Shown here: positions 49,387-60,717 of the stretch, one piece after another
How positions within the stretch are numbered: the stretch's first letter is position 1
Layout: each line of letters opens with the position of its first letter
Origin: Daphnia pulex
Taxonomy: Eukaryota; Arthropoda; Branchiopoda; Diplostraca; Daphniidae
Assembly: GCF_021134715.1 (NCBI RefSeq)
Contig: NC_060023.1
Location: 7,750,001 to 7,814,000 of the forward strand
Direction: 5' to 3'
Length of the DNA: 64,000 bases
The notes under the pieces: model-generated
Told to the model about the DNA's origin: nothing
Databases searched by the model: none
The model's input: only the letters and a program-made list of their open reading frames with translations
Position numbers and translations under genes: made by a program

Positions 49387-49441
49387 TGACGTCAGCGAGT
49401 TCTCGTTTGACGTCACGAAACCCGGACGGGAAAATATAAAA
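49387..49441 (+). promoter_or_regulatory. Candidate distal promoter: two CREs and a TATA box
   Basis: Perfect TGACGTCA palindromes at 49387-49394 and 49408-49415 sit 20 bases upstream of TATAAAA at 49435-49441. A CRE half-site (GACGTCAT) lies at 49335. The arrangement fits a CREB/ATF-driven promoter firing rightward near 49465, possibly an alternative leader of the C/EBP gene. Confidence 0.45.
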
Positions 49442-49995
49442 AAGAAACCACAAATCGGTCAACTCTTGTTTTTTTTTTGTGTGTTTGTTCTCAACACGTG
49501 AATCACCCTTTTCCACAGAAAACAAATTAAAAAACAACCACGACATAGGTTATTTTTCCAAGATAGACTTGATGCCTTCATGCACATGTGCGCACGATTC
49601 TACTTGAGACGGATCCTTGACAAAATTTCGATAATATTTCGTTAATTAAAAAGGAAACGAGGAGACGAAATCAGGGTCGTCGGTTGATATGCACGCGTTA
49701 TCGGCAAGCATTAGTCACGTTGACGTCCAGAATCGGGGCTTATCGCTTGCACACGAAGTGGATGACATTACATTGACATCACTACTTTTTGTGCGTGTGT
49801 ATTTATTCAAATGACCTCCACGGCCAGCAGAGAAAATTTCACTTTGCCCCTCGTTGATTTGCATTTTTGCTGACGAGTCAGTGTTTTTTCCAGCATTCCG
49901 CCTCAAACTAGTTCCAACTGGGAGTAGTAGAAGTATGGTTGACTTTGGTTTTCCCCAGCTTTTTTATTTTCTTATTAGGGATTTCCCCGGAGCAG

Positions 49996-50110
49996 TGACG
50001 TCACTATACGCCGTACCAACCGCCGCCATGCCGAGTCATTCGACGATTGCACCACGTCCGGAGGGGCGGAGCCAAATTGCGTTTCCAGTCCCCGGGCCCT
50101 CGGTATAATA
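49996..50110 (+). promoter_or_regulatory. C/EBP proximal promoter: CRE, GC box and TATA
   Basis: A perfect TGACGTCA at 49996-50003, a GC box (GGGGCGGAGC near 50063) followed by AAATTGCGTTTCC, which resembles half of a C/EBP site, and TATAATA at 50104-50110. The start codon is 190 bases downstream of the TATA box. Autoregulation through the half-site is inference. Confidence 0.5.
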
Positions 50111-50299
50111 GCGCAGTGCGTTTCATGATTTCATCATTCTTTCTAGCGACTCCGCCAAGAGCAGACACGTACACACAAGTCGAGGTGATCAGTGCAAATC
50201 CAAAGATCATTCTCGAACGCACAAGTTGTTGTTACACAGTGAAAGTTTAGCCCCCGTCTGTATACCAATTCACCCAACAAACCAAAAGCCGTTCGCGGT

Positions 50300-51097
50300 A
50301 TGTCTTTTTTTGATTCCGAATTCTTCGACATCACCACCAGCGGGAAACTTGAGGGTCACCTATTGGACTACGATCATCCGCCAATGAGTGGCGAAATCAT
50401 CCCATTTGCCGATCATTACGATTATTATCCAGAAACTCTGGAGGTTGCGGAAACTTCTATGGATCTCGAGGTATTGTCGCATAGAATCACCAACAATTAT
50501 TTCACGAACGCCATACTTATCGTGTCATTTGTTTTATTTTCCGTGTTGAAGCAGGCAATGATAGACTCAAACATCGGAAGCGTCGCCGATTACTTATCGC
50601 ATTCCGGCTCTTATCAGCCGCAGCCGATGGTGAAACGCGAGATAGCTCATTTGCAAGAGGATGAAGACAGCCGTTGTCTACCTAGCACTTTGACCGACGC
50701 CAGTGACTACACGTCGGCAATGATGCCCAGCCCTTACGGCACTGCCGTTTCCAGCCCTGCCGGACGTTCGACCACGAGCAGCTCGGCCTCGACAAGTCGT
50801 CGGTTCAAATCGGGCGGCAAGAACGTCAGCAAAGATAGCGACGAATACAAACGACGAAGGACTCTCAACAACATCGCCGTGAAGAAATCCCGCGAGAAGG
50901 CCAAAGCCGAGTCACGCATAGTGGCTCAACGTGTCACGGTCCTGTCGGCCGATAAGGAGAGACTTGAGAGACGTGTAGAGCAGCTGTCAAAAGAGATCCA
51001 GTTTCTGCACGGGCTCTTCTCCAAATTCAACGACATTCCCGATCCAATTAAAGTGCAAGTCACCAGCGCCTTTGCCCGTCTCCAGAGCCACAGATAA
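50300..51097 (+). CDS. C/EBP family bZIP transcription factor
   Basis: Two exons, 50300-50470 and 50555-51097, give 237 residues. The basic region at about 154-174 (EYKRRRTLNNIAVKKSREKA) has the C/EBP signature NNIAVxKSR, followed by a leucine zipper about 178-210. The N-terminus is acidic and aromatic (FFDSEFFDITT), like the C/EBP activation box. C/EBP dimers bind RTTGCGYAAY sites. The 84-base intron is a multiple of three and contains no stop, so retention would add 28 mostly hydrophobic residues between residues 57 and 58. The splice signals (GAG/GTATTG, TTGAAGCAG/GC) and the family pattern favour splicing. Drosophila slow border cells is the closest named relative I can suggest. Confidence 0.88.
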   Translation: MSFFDSEFFDITTSGKLEGHLLDYDHPPMSGEIIPFADHYDYYPETLEVAETSMDLEVLSHRITNNYFTNAILIVSFVLFSVLKQAMIDSNIGSVADYLSHSGSYQPQPMVKREIAHLQEDEDSRCLPSTLTDASDYTSAMMPSPYGTAVSSPAGRSTTSSSASTSRRFKSGGKNVSKDSDEYKRRRTLNNIAVKKSREKAKAESRIVAQRVTVLSADKERLERRVEQLSKEIQFLHGLFSKFNDIPDPIKVQVTSAFARLQSHR

Positions 51098-52154
51098 CCC
51101 CCCACAGCCCACGCACTCCTTTTGTATTCCCTCAAATCGCAATCAAACAAAACACTTAACTATTATAATAATTTAAAACAAAGAAAAAGATTCACCAATG
51201 TGTGCCACGAAACCTTTATATTTCCATCGTTGTATATAGTATCTTATACAAAGTTGTCTTAATATTGTTAATGTAATACTTTTCTTGTGGATTGTGTTCA
51301 ACATTTGACAAATTTTTTACATGATTGAATCATCTCAGATAGAAGTTACATTCAACTATGCTCTTGACCGATTTATTTTCAAATAAAAACGACAAAACAA
51401 CCCACGTGCGATCTACGGATTCAGCGAAATGTTTTGTACATCATAGAATTCATGCATCCTTTGTACTTCCCAAGATGCAAAAGAGTAACAATAAAACAAA
51501 CATGTATTTCAATTGTTTTTTCCAAGTTCGATTGTGTGTGGGGGAGGGGGGAGCAGAGTAAATATGAAACACTTAATAGATGGGGAAGTATTTTGTTGTT
51601 TTTCAAACCAGGCAGGTGGGAAAAAACTGTAATAAAAATAAATCAGGCTGTTCTAACATATCGTATTTAAAGAGTTAGCAAAAAAAAAATATTTTTTTGA
51701 GCCGCCTGTGATACAGAAGTTAGGGGCAAAACGGTAGGACAAAACCCAAAATAACAGCCACCCAAAAATCAATTTACAATCTACCATGACAAATACAAAC
51801 TATTCCGTCTTTTTTTAAATTATTTCTTTCGTTTTTTTTTTCTTAGCCTTTTTTCCACTATGACTCTGGATTACATCTCTCACTCTTAAAAACTAAACTA
51901 AAAATCTAGGTCATAAACCTTCACTGAATTCACTATTAGATAAAATTGCGAACTGAAAAAAAATATCTCCATCTGTCTATATAATAATAGGGTTATGCTA
52001 CATCTGCTACATAATGACTACATCGATTATGAACATAGGCCGCATGAAACTTGAAATTCCTCGCAATTTATCGAGGAATGAAAGTTGTTGAAAATTTGTG
52101 GGATCGACAGAGGGGAGAAAAAATTGTAGATTTGACGGTGGTGAATGGGGAAGA
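51098..52154. other. Convergent 3' flanks of C/EBP and Mondo
   Basis: AT-rich untranslated and intergenic DNA; several AATAAA-like motifs (for example 51379). No additional gene supported. Confidence 0.5.
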
Positions 52155-55100
52155 TTATGTCGTTGACGGAAGGTTGTTGGGCGTTGTAGTTCTATCCGGA
52201 TTGCAGGCAGCTTGGGTGGCTTCCGCCGGTAATCTAGACGGATTTGCTATAATGTCGGTTGTTTTACTCAAGTTCCGGAGCGAATTGAATACCACTAGAA
52301 ACAAAACATAAATAATTATGACGAAATGGTAAAACAAAACAAAAATGTTTACCAGGACGAAGAGCTATCAGAGAACAATACTGGTCAACCCAATTTAAAA
52401 CACTTTGCCAGAGATCTTCGTACGTAGCAGCGGAAAGGGCCGTACTATAGGACTCGAGGAGTGGTTGGATCAATATCGAAAACTGGAAAATATACAAGAT
52501 AGTTCAAACATCGTAATTCGATTTTTTAAATTGAATTATTTAGCTTTTTAGTCAATAAAAAAAAAATAATTACAATCCAGAATTTCCAGTTCTGCAGAGT
52601 TCGAACTCGGACCCATTCGTCAAACATTTCTCGCATCCGATTATTACGCTGGCGTGAAACGGGAGCACCATTAGCAGGTAGGAGTGCTTGGCAGCCGCTA
52701 GTCAAACCAAATCATAACGGGTTAATAAAAACTGCATGTACTCACAATTTCCTAAATCAAACCTGATGGCCGCATTAAGCGTTTCGATATTTTGTTTCAA
52801 CTGATCCATTTCTTCTTGCTGCTGCTGTCTCTCCTGGCGCAGCTGCCGGATGTATTCCGCACCTGATGGAGGTCGAATATGATATCTCCTGTATATACTG
52901 TATATATTGATATTATGATATACCGCGATGGAGCATGGCGGCTTTGCTAACGTCACTAGCTTTGCCATGGCTAGACGCAGCTGGACCACTGCCAGATCCA
53001 CCCGTTGATCCACCGCCTGGTAATAGCGACTGCAAAGTATCGAAACCGTTTTTGATATTGCAGCGACGCTTCTGTTCGGCGTTGATGTGGCACACTCGTC
53101 GGTGCTCCTATTGACAGATAGCTACAGTTAGTCAACCAATGTGTTGAAATATTTACAATTTGCATACCCTGTACTGAGTGCGTTCGCCATCGCTACTTCT
53201 GCTGCGTGAAGCAGTTTGGTTTGCTGCTGGCTCTTCCACCATGGTCACATTCGAGGACGGCTCCTGCTTGTAGGCACGACCATCATTGGAATACTCAAGG
53301 TTTATAGTTGTGGGCAACAAGGTTAACGGTTTTTCCAATTTAGTTGTCGTTGAGTCAGTGTTCTGAAGTGGGAAAATGATGGGAATCCTGCAAAACAAAA
53401 CTAATTGTAGGGAATGGACGATGAATGAGATCAATTACTGAGCGTACCGCGAAGCTGACGGGTCGGCAGTTAAAACTAAAGTGGTTGATGGTGCTCCTAT
53501 TTGATTAGAGTTCGTCAACAGCTGAGCCAGCAAAGTGCTGTTATCGGGAAGAATGGTGCGAGGTATAACAGTAGCCGGGGTCGAAACTGCTGACGTAGGC
53601 ACAGGCATGATAGGTTGCAAGTCAGAACTGGAGCGCAGACGTCCAAGACCGCGACTGCTACGTGATAAATTGCCCTCTTGAGTGCCTGCTGAGTTGCTCA
53701 ATAAGCGAGCTGGGCTACTACTGCTGCATGAATTTCCACTGGCTTTGCTACGTTGAACTCGACTCGATCCGATCGCCGGCTGGCTGGCACTAAGCGCAGT
53801 AGTGGTCACATGTGCCGAGATGGCTGTAGGGCCGTTTCCAGCAGTGTTGGCTCCCGACCCACTTCTTGATCGACTGCGTTGTTTTCCTTGCTGATAAATA
53901 TCAAATAAGACATCTCAACAGTGAACTGGGATAAGAATCAGAAATAGATATCGATCCCTACAAACTGTGCTGTTGGTACGACGAATCCATGCTCGCTACC
54001 TCCGCTATTCTGTCGCTGGAAAGTCCCAGCATGAGAATTCGTACTATCGAATCCTCCAGAGGCGATGAATCCGTCCGGCGAATGAACTTGATGGGACTGC
54101 AGCTGGTGAGACGTTCCTGATGAAACATTAACGTTGGACTCGAATCCCGAATTCTACCCAAGAAAATTTAATTTAGTTTTAGTCGAACAAGTTGCAAAAC
54201 GAGTCAACCTGTGACGACGACGGTGACACGGCAAGTTTTGTGGGGTGGCCGAAAACGGGTTCGTTGGGGTGCGGCTGCTGTTGAAGTTGTTCCTGTGATT
54301 GCAGATGATACTGCTGCTGCTGCTGCTGTGGCCGCGAATGTTGCTGACTTGTCAAAGATCGATGAGCGTTGGCGAACTGTGGATTTGATAAATAAGACGG
54401 ATTGGACTGATCCATCGGCATATAATTGAGCAAAGTCTGCGGCGAGGATGATGTGACGACTATCGTTGCGGCACTGACTGGAGTGGTAGAAGTTGAGGCA
54501 CAATAAGGCGAATGGTCATGCGATTGGAAATCGTTGCGGCGTTGAGTAAGTTGATCAGATGCTCGTCCAGCTATACTGTCCTCCACAGCGACAATCTCTT
54601 CTTCAACTGGCGGCAAACGTCCAGAAAGCAATTCTACATGGTTGAAAGACAGTTTAAAATTTTGTTGATGAAATATTAATATCGTGACAGGTGGGGGAAA
54701 AAATACTAACCGTGTAACGGTTCCAAAGTATCCATGAAATCGTCTAAATTGGGTTGCAACTGGATAAGTCCAGGTTGAATAAAATCAGCCAGACCAGCTC
54801 CTTTCGCTGAAAAAGAAAAAAAGTGAATACAAATTTATTCTACACCATACAATATTTTAAAAATTTCAGATTACATACCGATTTCTCTGGGATTGGGGAA
54901 GGGAAAAGGCTGATTAGATGATAAGCTTGAAAAGAGCGTATCAGAAAAGTCCATGAAGAGGTCATCATCCAATGCGAGGGAACCCGTCCCTGAGTTAAAA
55001 CTGCCGTTGCTCCGCGGAGCAAACCAATCTAAGTGATCGAATTCCCCGCACATGGTCTGGTGGGATAAAATTGGATTAAAGCTTTCTCACCAACTATCCA

Positions 55101-56254
55101 TGAATAAATTGTATAAGACTCACGATATCGTTGAGATCTTTGGATGCACGACCCATCATTTGATTTTTGAAAAAGATTCGCCACTTTTTGTATTCAGCGG
55201 TGACGGTCGCTAATCGACGCTTCCAATATTTACCCTCAAGTACGACGGCCTATATAGGAATAACCAATTATTTATTAAACAGTGAAATTTTAAATGTGAA
55301 AGGAAATATTACCTCAGGTTTGTTGTGTTGGTCCACTTCTAGAGGGGAAGCAAACTGACACACAGCTGTGTTTCTTCTTTCAATAACTGTTGAAAAGGAA
55401 AGTTTTTATTTAATAATAATTTCAAATGCCAAGTATAGAAAGTCGTACACTGCATGTGCCAGCAACGCCAAATCAAGTTGTTGAGACGAATTTTATCTTT
55501 CCACTGTAGGCGTAATCCCTTAAAGTTTTTCCAGCGTGGGGACGTCAGCTTTGAACTGTAAGTGTGTTTTACTGATTAATATAAACTCATGTTACATAAC
55601 TCCTTGAAAATGACCAAACCTATAAGCCAGGGTCATGCATTGAAACAGCTTAGTGAGACTTTGGTCTATGGTAACTGCAGGAACCATCAAATCCTCTGCT
55701 GTCTGGATTGGAAGATCCTCACAAGAGAATGTTGATCCTATATTCTTCTGAATCCAATTTCCAGTATCTGCTGTGAAACCTAAAAATATACAACAAATTT
55801 ATTCATTTGGAAAATAACTACAAAAAATGTATTGATTTTTTTAAATATATTTTTTTTAACCAAAATGTTGTGAATTTTTACCTGATGAAATGGAGTCAGG
55901 TTTTTTGGGCCAGATTGTGCTTGCCACTGAACATGATCCTTGATTGCTGCAAGATCCGGCAAGGTCACCAGCTGCATTAATCGTGGCTACTGCACCTGAT
56001 CCAACTAGAACAGCAGAATCTTCAGCATCTTCAGGCACAGGGATGGCTAACTCATCGTCATCATCATCCCTTCCTTCAGCTTCAAAATCTGAGACCATGA
56101 AGTGTCCCGAATGGATGATCTCTTTAGATTTTTTCCTGAGTTGTTGTGGTTGGCCATCCTGGCACATTTGTTGCTGCTGTCCGGCATGTAACGGGGATGC
56201 TTGTCTTGATTGATTCTGAGAGCTCTGCGATGTTGGAGAGTTACCGCCTGTCAT
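52155..56254 (-). CDS. Mondo: Mondo/MLXIP-type glucose-responsive bHLH-ZIP factor
   Basis: Sixteen minus-strand exons join in phase: 56254-55882, 55779-55620, 55555-55449, 55386-55313, 55249-55124, 55056-54879, 54806-54711, 54633-54209, 54153-53962, 53890-53448, 53387-53168, 53107-52924, 52862-52763, 52697-52574, 52482-52353, 52294-52155; 1,023 residues. Mondo pairs with Mlx to activate carbohydrate-response elements. The Mondo conserved regions are clear: IIHSGHFMVSDFE (residues 46-58), IDQSLTKLFQCMTLAY, PRWKNFKGLRLQWKDKIRLN. Then come FDHLDWFAP, a Gln-rich middle, and the bHLH region from residue 799 (RRVCHINAEQKRRCNIKNGF, interrupted by a Gly/Ser loop). The zipper follows, and the dimerisation/cytoplasmic-localisation domain (RTLQNWKFWIFSILIQPLLE) near the end. 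No defect seen. Confidence 0.94.
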
Positions 56255-57404
56255 TTTCCCGATTTTGTTCGTCACTACAGGAACTGAGGAGACCTTTAGA
56301 GATGATCACAACAACAATAATTTTCTTTCTCCAAGTCAAAGTCCACTTTTGTTGACACAAAGGTCTACCAATAAAGGCATGCTAAATATTTTCCAGATCC
56401 ATCGAACTGGACTGGAGGCCATTAGTCTCTGATCAGCGAAGTTATGATAAAGCACTGAAAAGTTCGTCGTTAACTTTTGTTAACTGCTGAAAAGCAATGC
56501 ACTTCGCGCGCCATCTTGTATCGGTAACATTTTCTTTCAAGGAATGGGCGCAAGGAAACAAAAACCCTACGCTACAGGACTTATCCACAAGGAAAGGAAC
56601 ATTCACCGACAAGAATAGATAAATAGAATGCACCAATGGAGTTGCTTACAGATCCCTACTAGATTGCTGATAAAAAGCACGCCTTGTTGAATATTAGTTA
56701 TAAACAATTGCACCACCCCAAACCACAAAAAAACGAAGTATATCGAAGATTGGATTTTAAACATTGGAATGATAAAAATATCAATCTGTAAAAACCAACT
56801 GATTGAATTGAAAAGCGTTACTCAATTGAATAAGGCTGAAAGGCACTCAACTTTCAGATTGCCTTAAGTATGAAGTGCATACAACATCTCAAACACGTTT
56901 TTTCTTTACTAAAAAATCATTAAAAAAACCTTCAGTAAATTTCTCGATCTCAAGGGCGATGAATTCAACAAAGGTTATTCAGGACGTTATTAGGCTTGGT
57001 TTGAGATTGCATGATCAAATATTCTTGACAGCAGCTTCAAAATCAGCATTGAAATCACTTCACTGCCGATAAGAAAAAAAAAAGCGTTAAAATTACAGCC
57101 GTAGCTGCTACATACCTACGGATCTCTGAAAGGTTCAATAATTCATCCTAAAAATGAGACACCAATTTTTTTTCCAATAGTGGTAATAAGGTTATAAAAT
57201 ATTTCGAATGCTCTACAGATGTCACAGTTTTACTATTTCTAAGTTAACACACGTACAGTCGAATCTTTCACTGACAATAATTTGCTTATTTTTTCTTGGT
57301 AAAAAATAATGATTAATTAATACGTGCGATTAATGTTGATGCTGGCTAAATGTCAACCAAATACAAACGAAAAAGTCCTTCAGATCTAAAAAAATATATA
57401 TAAC
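56255..57404. other. Intergenic: Mondo upstream and ribophorin 3' flank
   Basis: No gene supported; small open frames at 56442-56636 and 56875-57072 have no recognisable features. The region likely contains the Mondo promoter. Confidence 0.45.
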
Positions 57405-60081
57405 TTATAGCGTGTTGATTAAATGATTCAATTTTTCGACGAGTTCATCTCTTTTTTTAATCAGGATGGCTTCTGCGTCAACGAATTGCGGTTTGTTTAT
57501 TTTCCCGCCGACCAGTCGCTCTACTAGCTGAGCATGGGTGCTTTGAAAGTCTCTGTAAGCCCTGAAAAATAAAACCCATGATTTTGCGTTTCTTTTTTTA
57601 AAACTGGGTCGTAGCAATTAATTACTTGTCCTGTTTTTGAATTTCAGTCACGCGATCGTTTAGCTGAGGATGTTCTGATTTCAGATTAGTCGGCAAATCC
57701 AAGGTTTGAGCACGTAGATCACTTGTGATATTTTTTGCTGATGCCTAAATTTAAAAAAAAATTATTTAATTTCTGACTTTGACAAATCCCTTACACGCAC
57801 TCACTTGAAAGGCGTTGATGTCGCGGGAACTTTTAAGTTTGACAACGTGCGTTTCAAATGCCTGAAACAATGTCGACCTTTTGAGGTAATGATTACGAAT
57901 ATTTTCAGCAATACCTGCTGCTCGCTGTCGGTTGTCACAAGCTTCATCCTGTCAATTAAACCATTAAGTTCGATACTTATATTGCTTTTTACGGATTTCC
58001 AGAATTAACACGCAAAAATGTCTTCCAAAATCATGCAGAACGAACGGATTCATGCACAAATCTGAGAATATAGTATACATACACGAGACGTAAAACGGCA
58101 GAAGAAATTAACAAAAAATGTAATATCGAACTACAAAAGCAAAAAAAGTTTGTGTACACTCGCTTCAAGTGCGTTTATATCAGACCAAAACTATCCATCT
58201 ACACAACATGTCGTGCATATCAATCACATGGATAAATCTGTTGACAAGACAAAGGAGCGAGCAAGGTGAGGGGTGAAGAATGAATTAGGATGGACGTTGC
58301 GGTTCCCATGCTTTTTTCCTTTCAAACCTTGGTGATGGAAAAGTCCAACCGTGCGTAGATGATGAAAGTGAGGAACAGGAGGAAAAAGGCAAAAACGCAT
58401 AACAAGGGCTCTTGAAGCATGACGATCCTCGAAAATGTATAACGCAACTGCAAATAAGAGACCAAAAGTATTAGCACATGGAGTATTTCAATGCAAAGTG
58501 GGAAAACCTATGATACCTTGAAAGGTTGGATGTGGTTCTCCACAAGGTTCTTGGCAGCAATTTCCACGACCGGGCGGCCCTTGACATCGAGGTAAGTAAA
58601 ATGCAATGTGTCTGGTAATCGAGTGACTGCATAAGGAGTTTCAATTTCAATGTTGGATGCTCCTTCAGGGAGAATAATGCGAACAAGTGCATCATCGATA
58701 ACCATGTGATCGAAAATGTGTGAAATAAGGTCCATTTGCAAAACGAATTCATCGCCTACAAGAAAAGCAAATAAACAATAAATTTTTATAGTTATTACTT
58801 TAAGTTATTGCTTTCAATATTAAATTACCAGAGTTGAATAAGTTGGAGAAACTGGGAAGATTGTATCCAACTACATAGTGGGTCTTCCATCCTCCAAACA
58901 ATGGGAAGCGAGGGCGGAGTTCCAATGAGACATCACCGTCGTCTTCTTGTCTCAAGTTGGAGGTAGAAATGTTGCCGATTTCGTCGCGATAATACACGTC
59001 TGCGGCCAACTCAGGCAATACAGTCTAAAAGACGTCTTGTGTTACTTTGCTTGTTAACTAAAATGAAGGAATAGACAATCTTACTTTGAATGACTTAATG
59101 CTGGAAACTCCACTATGTTCTCTTTGGTATTCAAATCGGGAAAAAGAGCCTTTGAGCTTCGCTCCACCATGGTAAACATCCAAAGTCTCCTCAACAGCAA
59201 TGTTACCCCAATGAGAGACTTCAATGTGTCTAAGGAGGTTGGCAACACTCAAAAATGGAGCATTGTTCTCAAAATGAATAACAATGTCCTCCTAAATAAA
59301 CAAAACTATTATTAGAAATGTTAAAAGTTTGTACTATAAATTAAACTTGCTTCAGTCAAAGGAGCAATATTTTCATATGGTCCATATGTAATGGTTGAAT
59401 CACTTTGTGAAGAGGGCTTAACTTTGGTGTAACTTTCAACAGATGATGAACTCAGCAAAACTTTTGTAGTTTGTGATGCTATTTTGTATGGACTGAAGAT
59501 GTAGGCACTACCCCTGTACTGAACTAATTGCTTTTCTTTTTGTGTAATTTCTGCTGGATGAGGTACAAGATTGTGAGTGAACACTGTGCCAACAAGAACC
59601 TGAAGAAGACACATCATATAAATTATTTTAGAAAAAAGGCATTTTGAAATTTCTATAGCATACTTTGACAGTTTGGCCTGGTTCTAGTGAACTGCTCAAT
59701 GTGACTTTGTATGTCATAACTCCTTTAACGGTAGATGATACTGCTTTCAACACACCAGAAGAATCTTTTCCATCAGCGAGCTGAAATAAATGGCTTAATA
59801 AATATTCTGTGATAATGTTGAAAGTCTCTAGTACTCTCTACCTGGGCTTTAAAGTAAGAAAGCTTTTGCTGAGCTCTGGATTCGATGTGGAAGTTAAAGC
59901 TGTTGACAGATGATTTGCCGGTGTTAGATAAAGTTAGTCGGTGGGTGATCTTGACAAGTTGACTTGTAACATCGATGGTTCGTTCGGCACTTTTTATGAG
60001 CACATCTTCACTGGTCGCATTGCAAAAGCTCGTGAGCGTTAGAAATAGACAAACCAAATATATTTTAAGTCTAAGTCCCAT
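57405..60081 (-). CDS. RPN1: Ribophorin I, oligosaccharyltransferase subunit
   Basis: Ten minus-strand exons join in phase: 60081-59842, 59780-59664, 59599-59351, 59291-59085, 59024-58829, 58755-58517, 58447-58328, 57948-57805, 57744-57626, 57561-57405; 595 residues, close to the 607 of the human protein. Ribophorin I delivers substrates to the OST complex in the ER. It has a signal peptide (1-22), lumenal domain with [31 protein letters not shown] and [13 protein letters not shown], and membrane helix [17 protein letters not shown] (about 431-447). The cytosolic coiled-coil tail ([18 protein letters not shown], ending [17 protein letters not shown]) follows. Exon 3 ends in a GC donor (GAA/GCAAGT). 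Reading past the exon 7 donor (AAG/GTTTGA) hits a false stop at once; splicing to 57948 restores the conserved tail. Confidence 0.95.
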
Positions 60082-60717
60082 AATGACCGGATAGTTTTTA
60101 ATTCCAAAAAATTGCCGAAATGAATGACACCGGCTCGGCTGACGTGGGCAAAGACTTTACTTGTTAGACGACAGCTTGCTAAATCTCATTGGATGAGACA
60201 ATTCAGCTCCTGTTGCCAGTTCTCAAAATATTCCTTGAGGTCGCGTTATCGTGTTTTGTGTTTTCTTTCACAGTTTCCACTTTTTCGATGTTTCTTCGTA
60301 GATTGTATTTAAATGTAAACTAAAAAATTATCTACCGTGAATAATAAGCTCAATTAGTGGTATATAATAGCAGTTGGCTTTGCTAATTTTCCATTTTTAT
60401 TTTTACAAAATTTTTATAAATTCAAACTTTCAATTAAGACTAATTTTAATCCAATTAATCCTTCTACATAAATTCGAGTTTCTATTTATAATAATAACAT
60501 GAATTTGAAACATACAAATTTTAAATATGCAAATTATGAAGGTCAAGTGGCTTTAAATGGCATCAGTGTGTGTCAATTTAGTTCTGCAGAATATCTTTCA
60601 CTTTGTTTGTATCGTAGATCCATTTATTTCTTTATTATTAGTAATTTTTGATTTTGTTTCATTTTTCTTTGAAGTGTTAGATTTTAAATGGAAGAGTGTT
60701 TATAGGGTTTGTAGAAA
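60082..60717. other. Divergent intergenic region, ribophorin I and carboxypeptidase D
   Basis: The two genes are transcribed away from each other, so both promoters should lie here. No clear TATA or initiator pair stood out; the sequence becomes AT-rich toward the carboxypeptidase start. Confidence 0.5.

Larger units (their letters stand above)
48742..50299. other. C/EBP upstream region
   Basis: No coding sequence is supported. The first part is the BRPF 3' flank (AATAAA at 48865-48870). From about 49330 the DNA becomes GC-richer and carries several cAMP-response elements and two TATA boxes, described separately. Confidence 0.5.

Noticed and set aside
54211-54429. Plus-strand alanine-rich frame opposite Mondo
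   Set aside because: It is the complement of the CAG-coded glutamine stretch of Mondo.
57405-57947. A separate 121-residue coiled-coil gene starting at 57947
   Set aside because: The frame through 57948-57805 joins ribophorin I exon 7 in phase and restores the known cytosolic tail, so it is part of RPN1.
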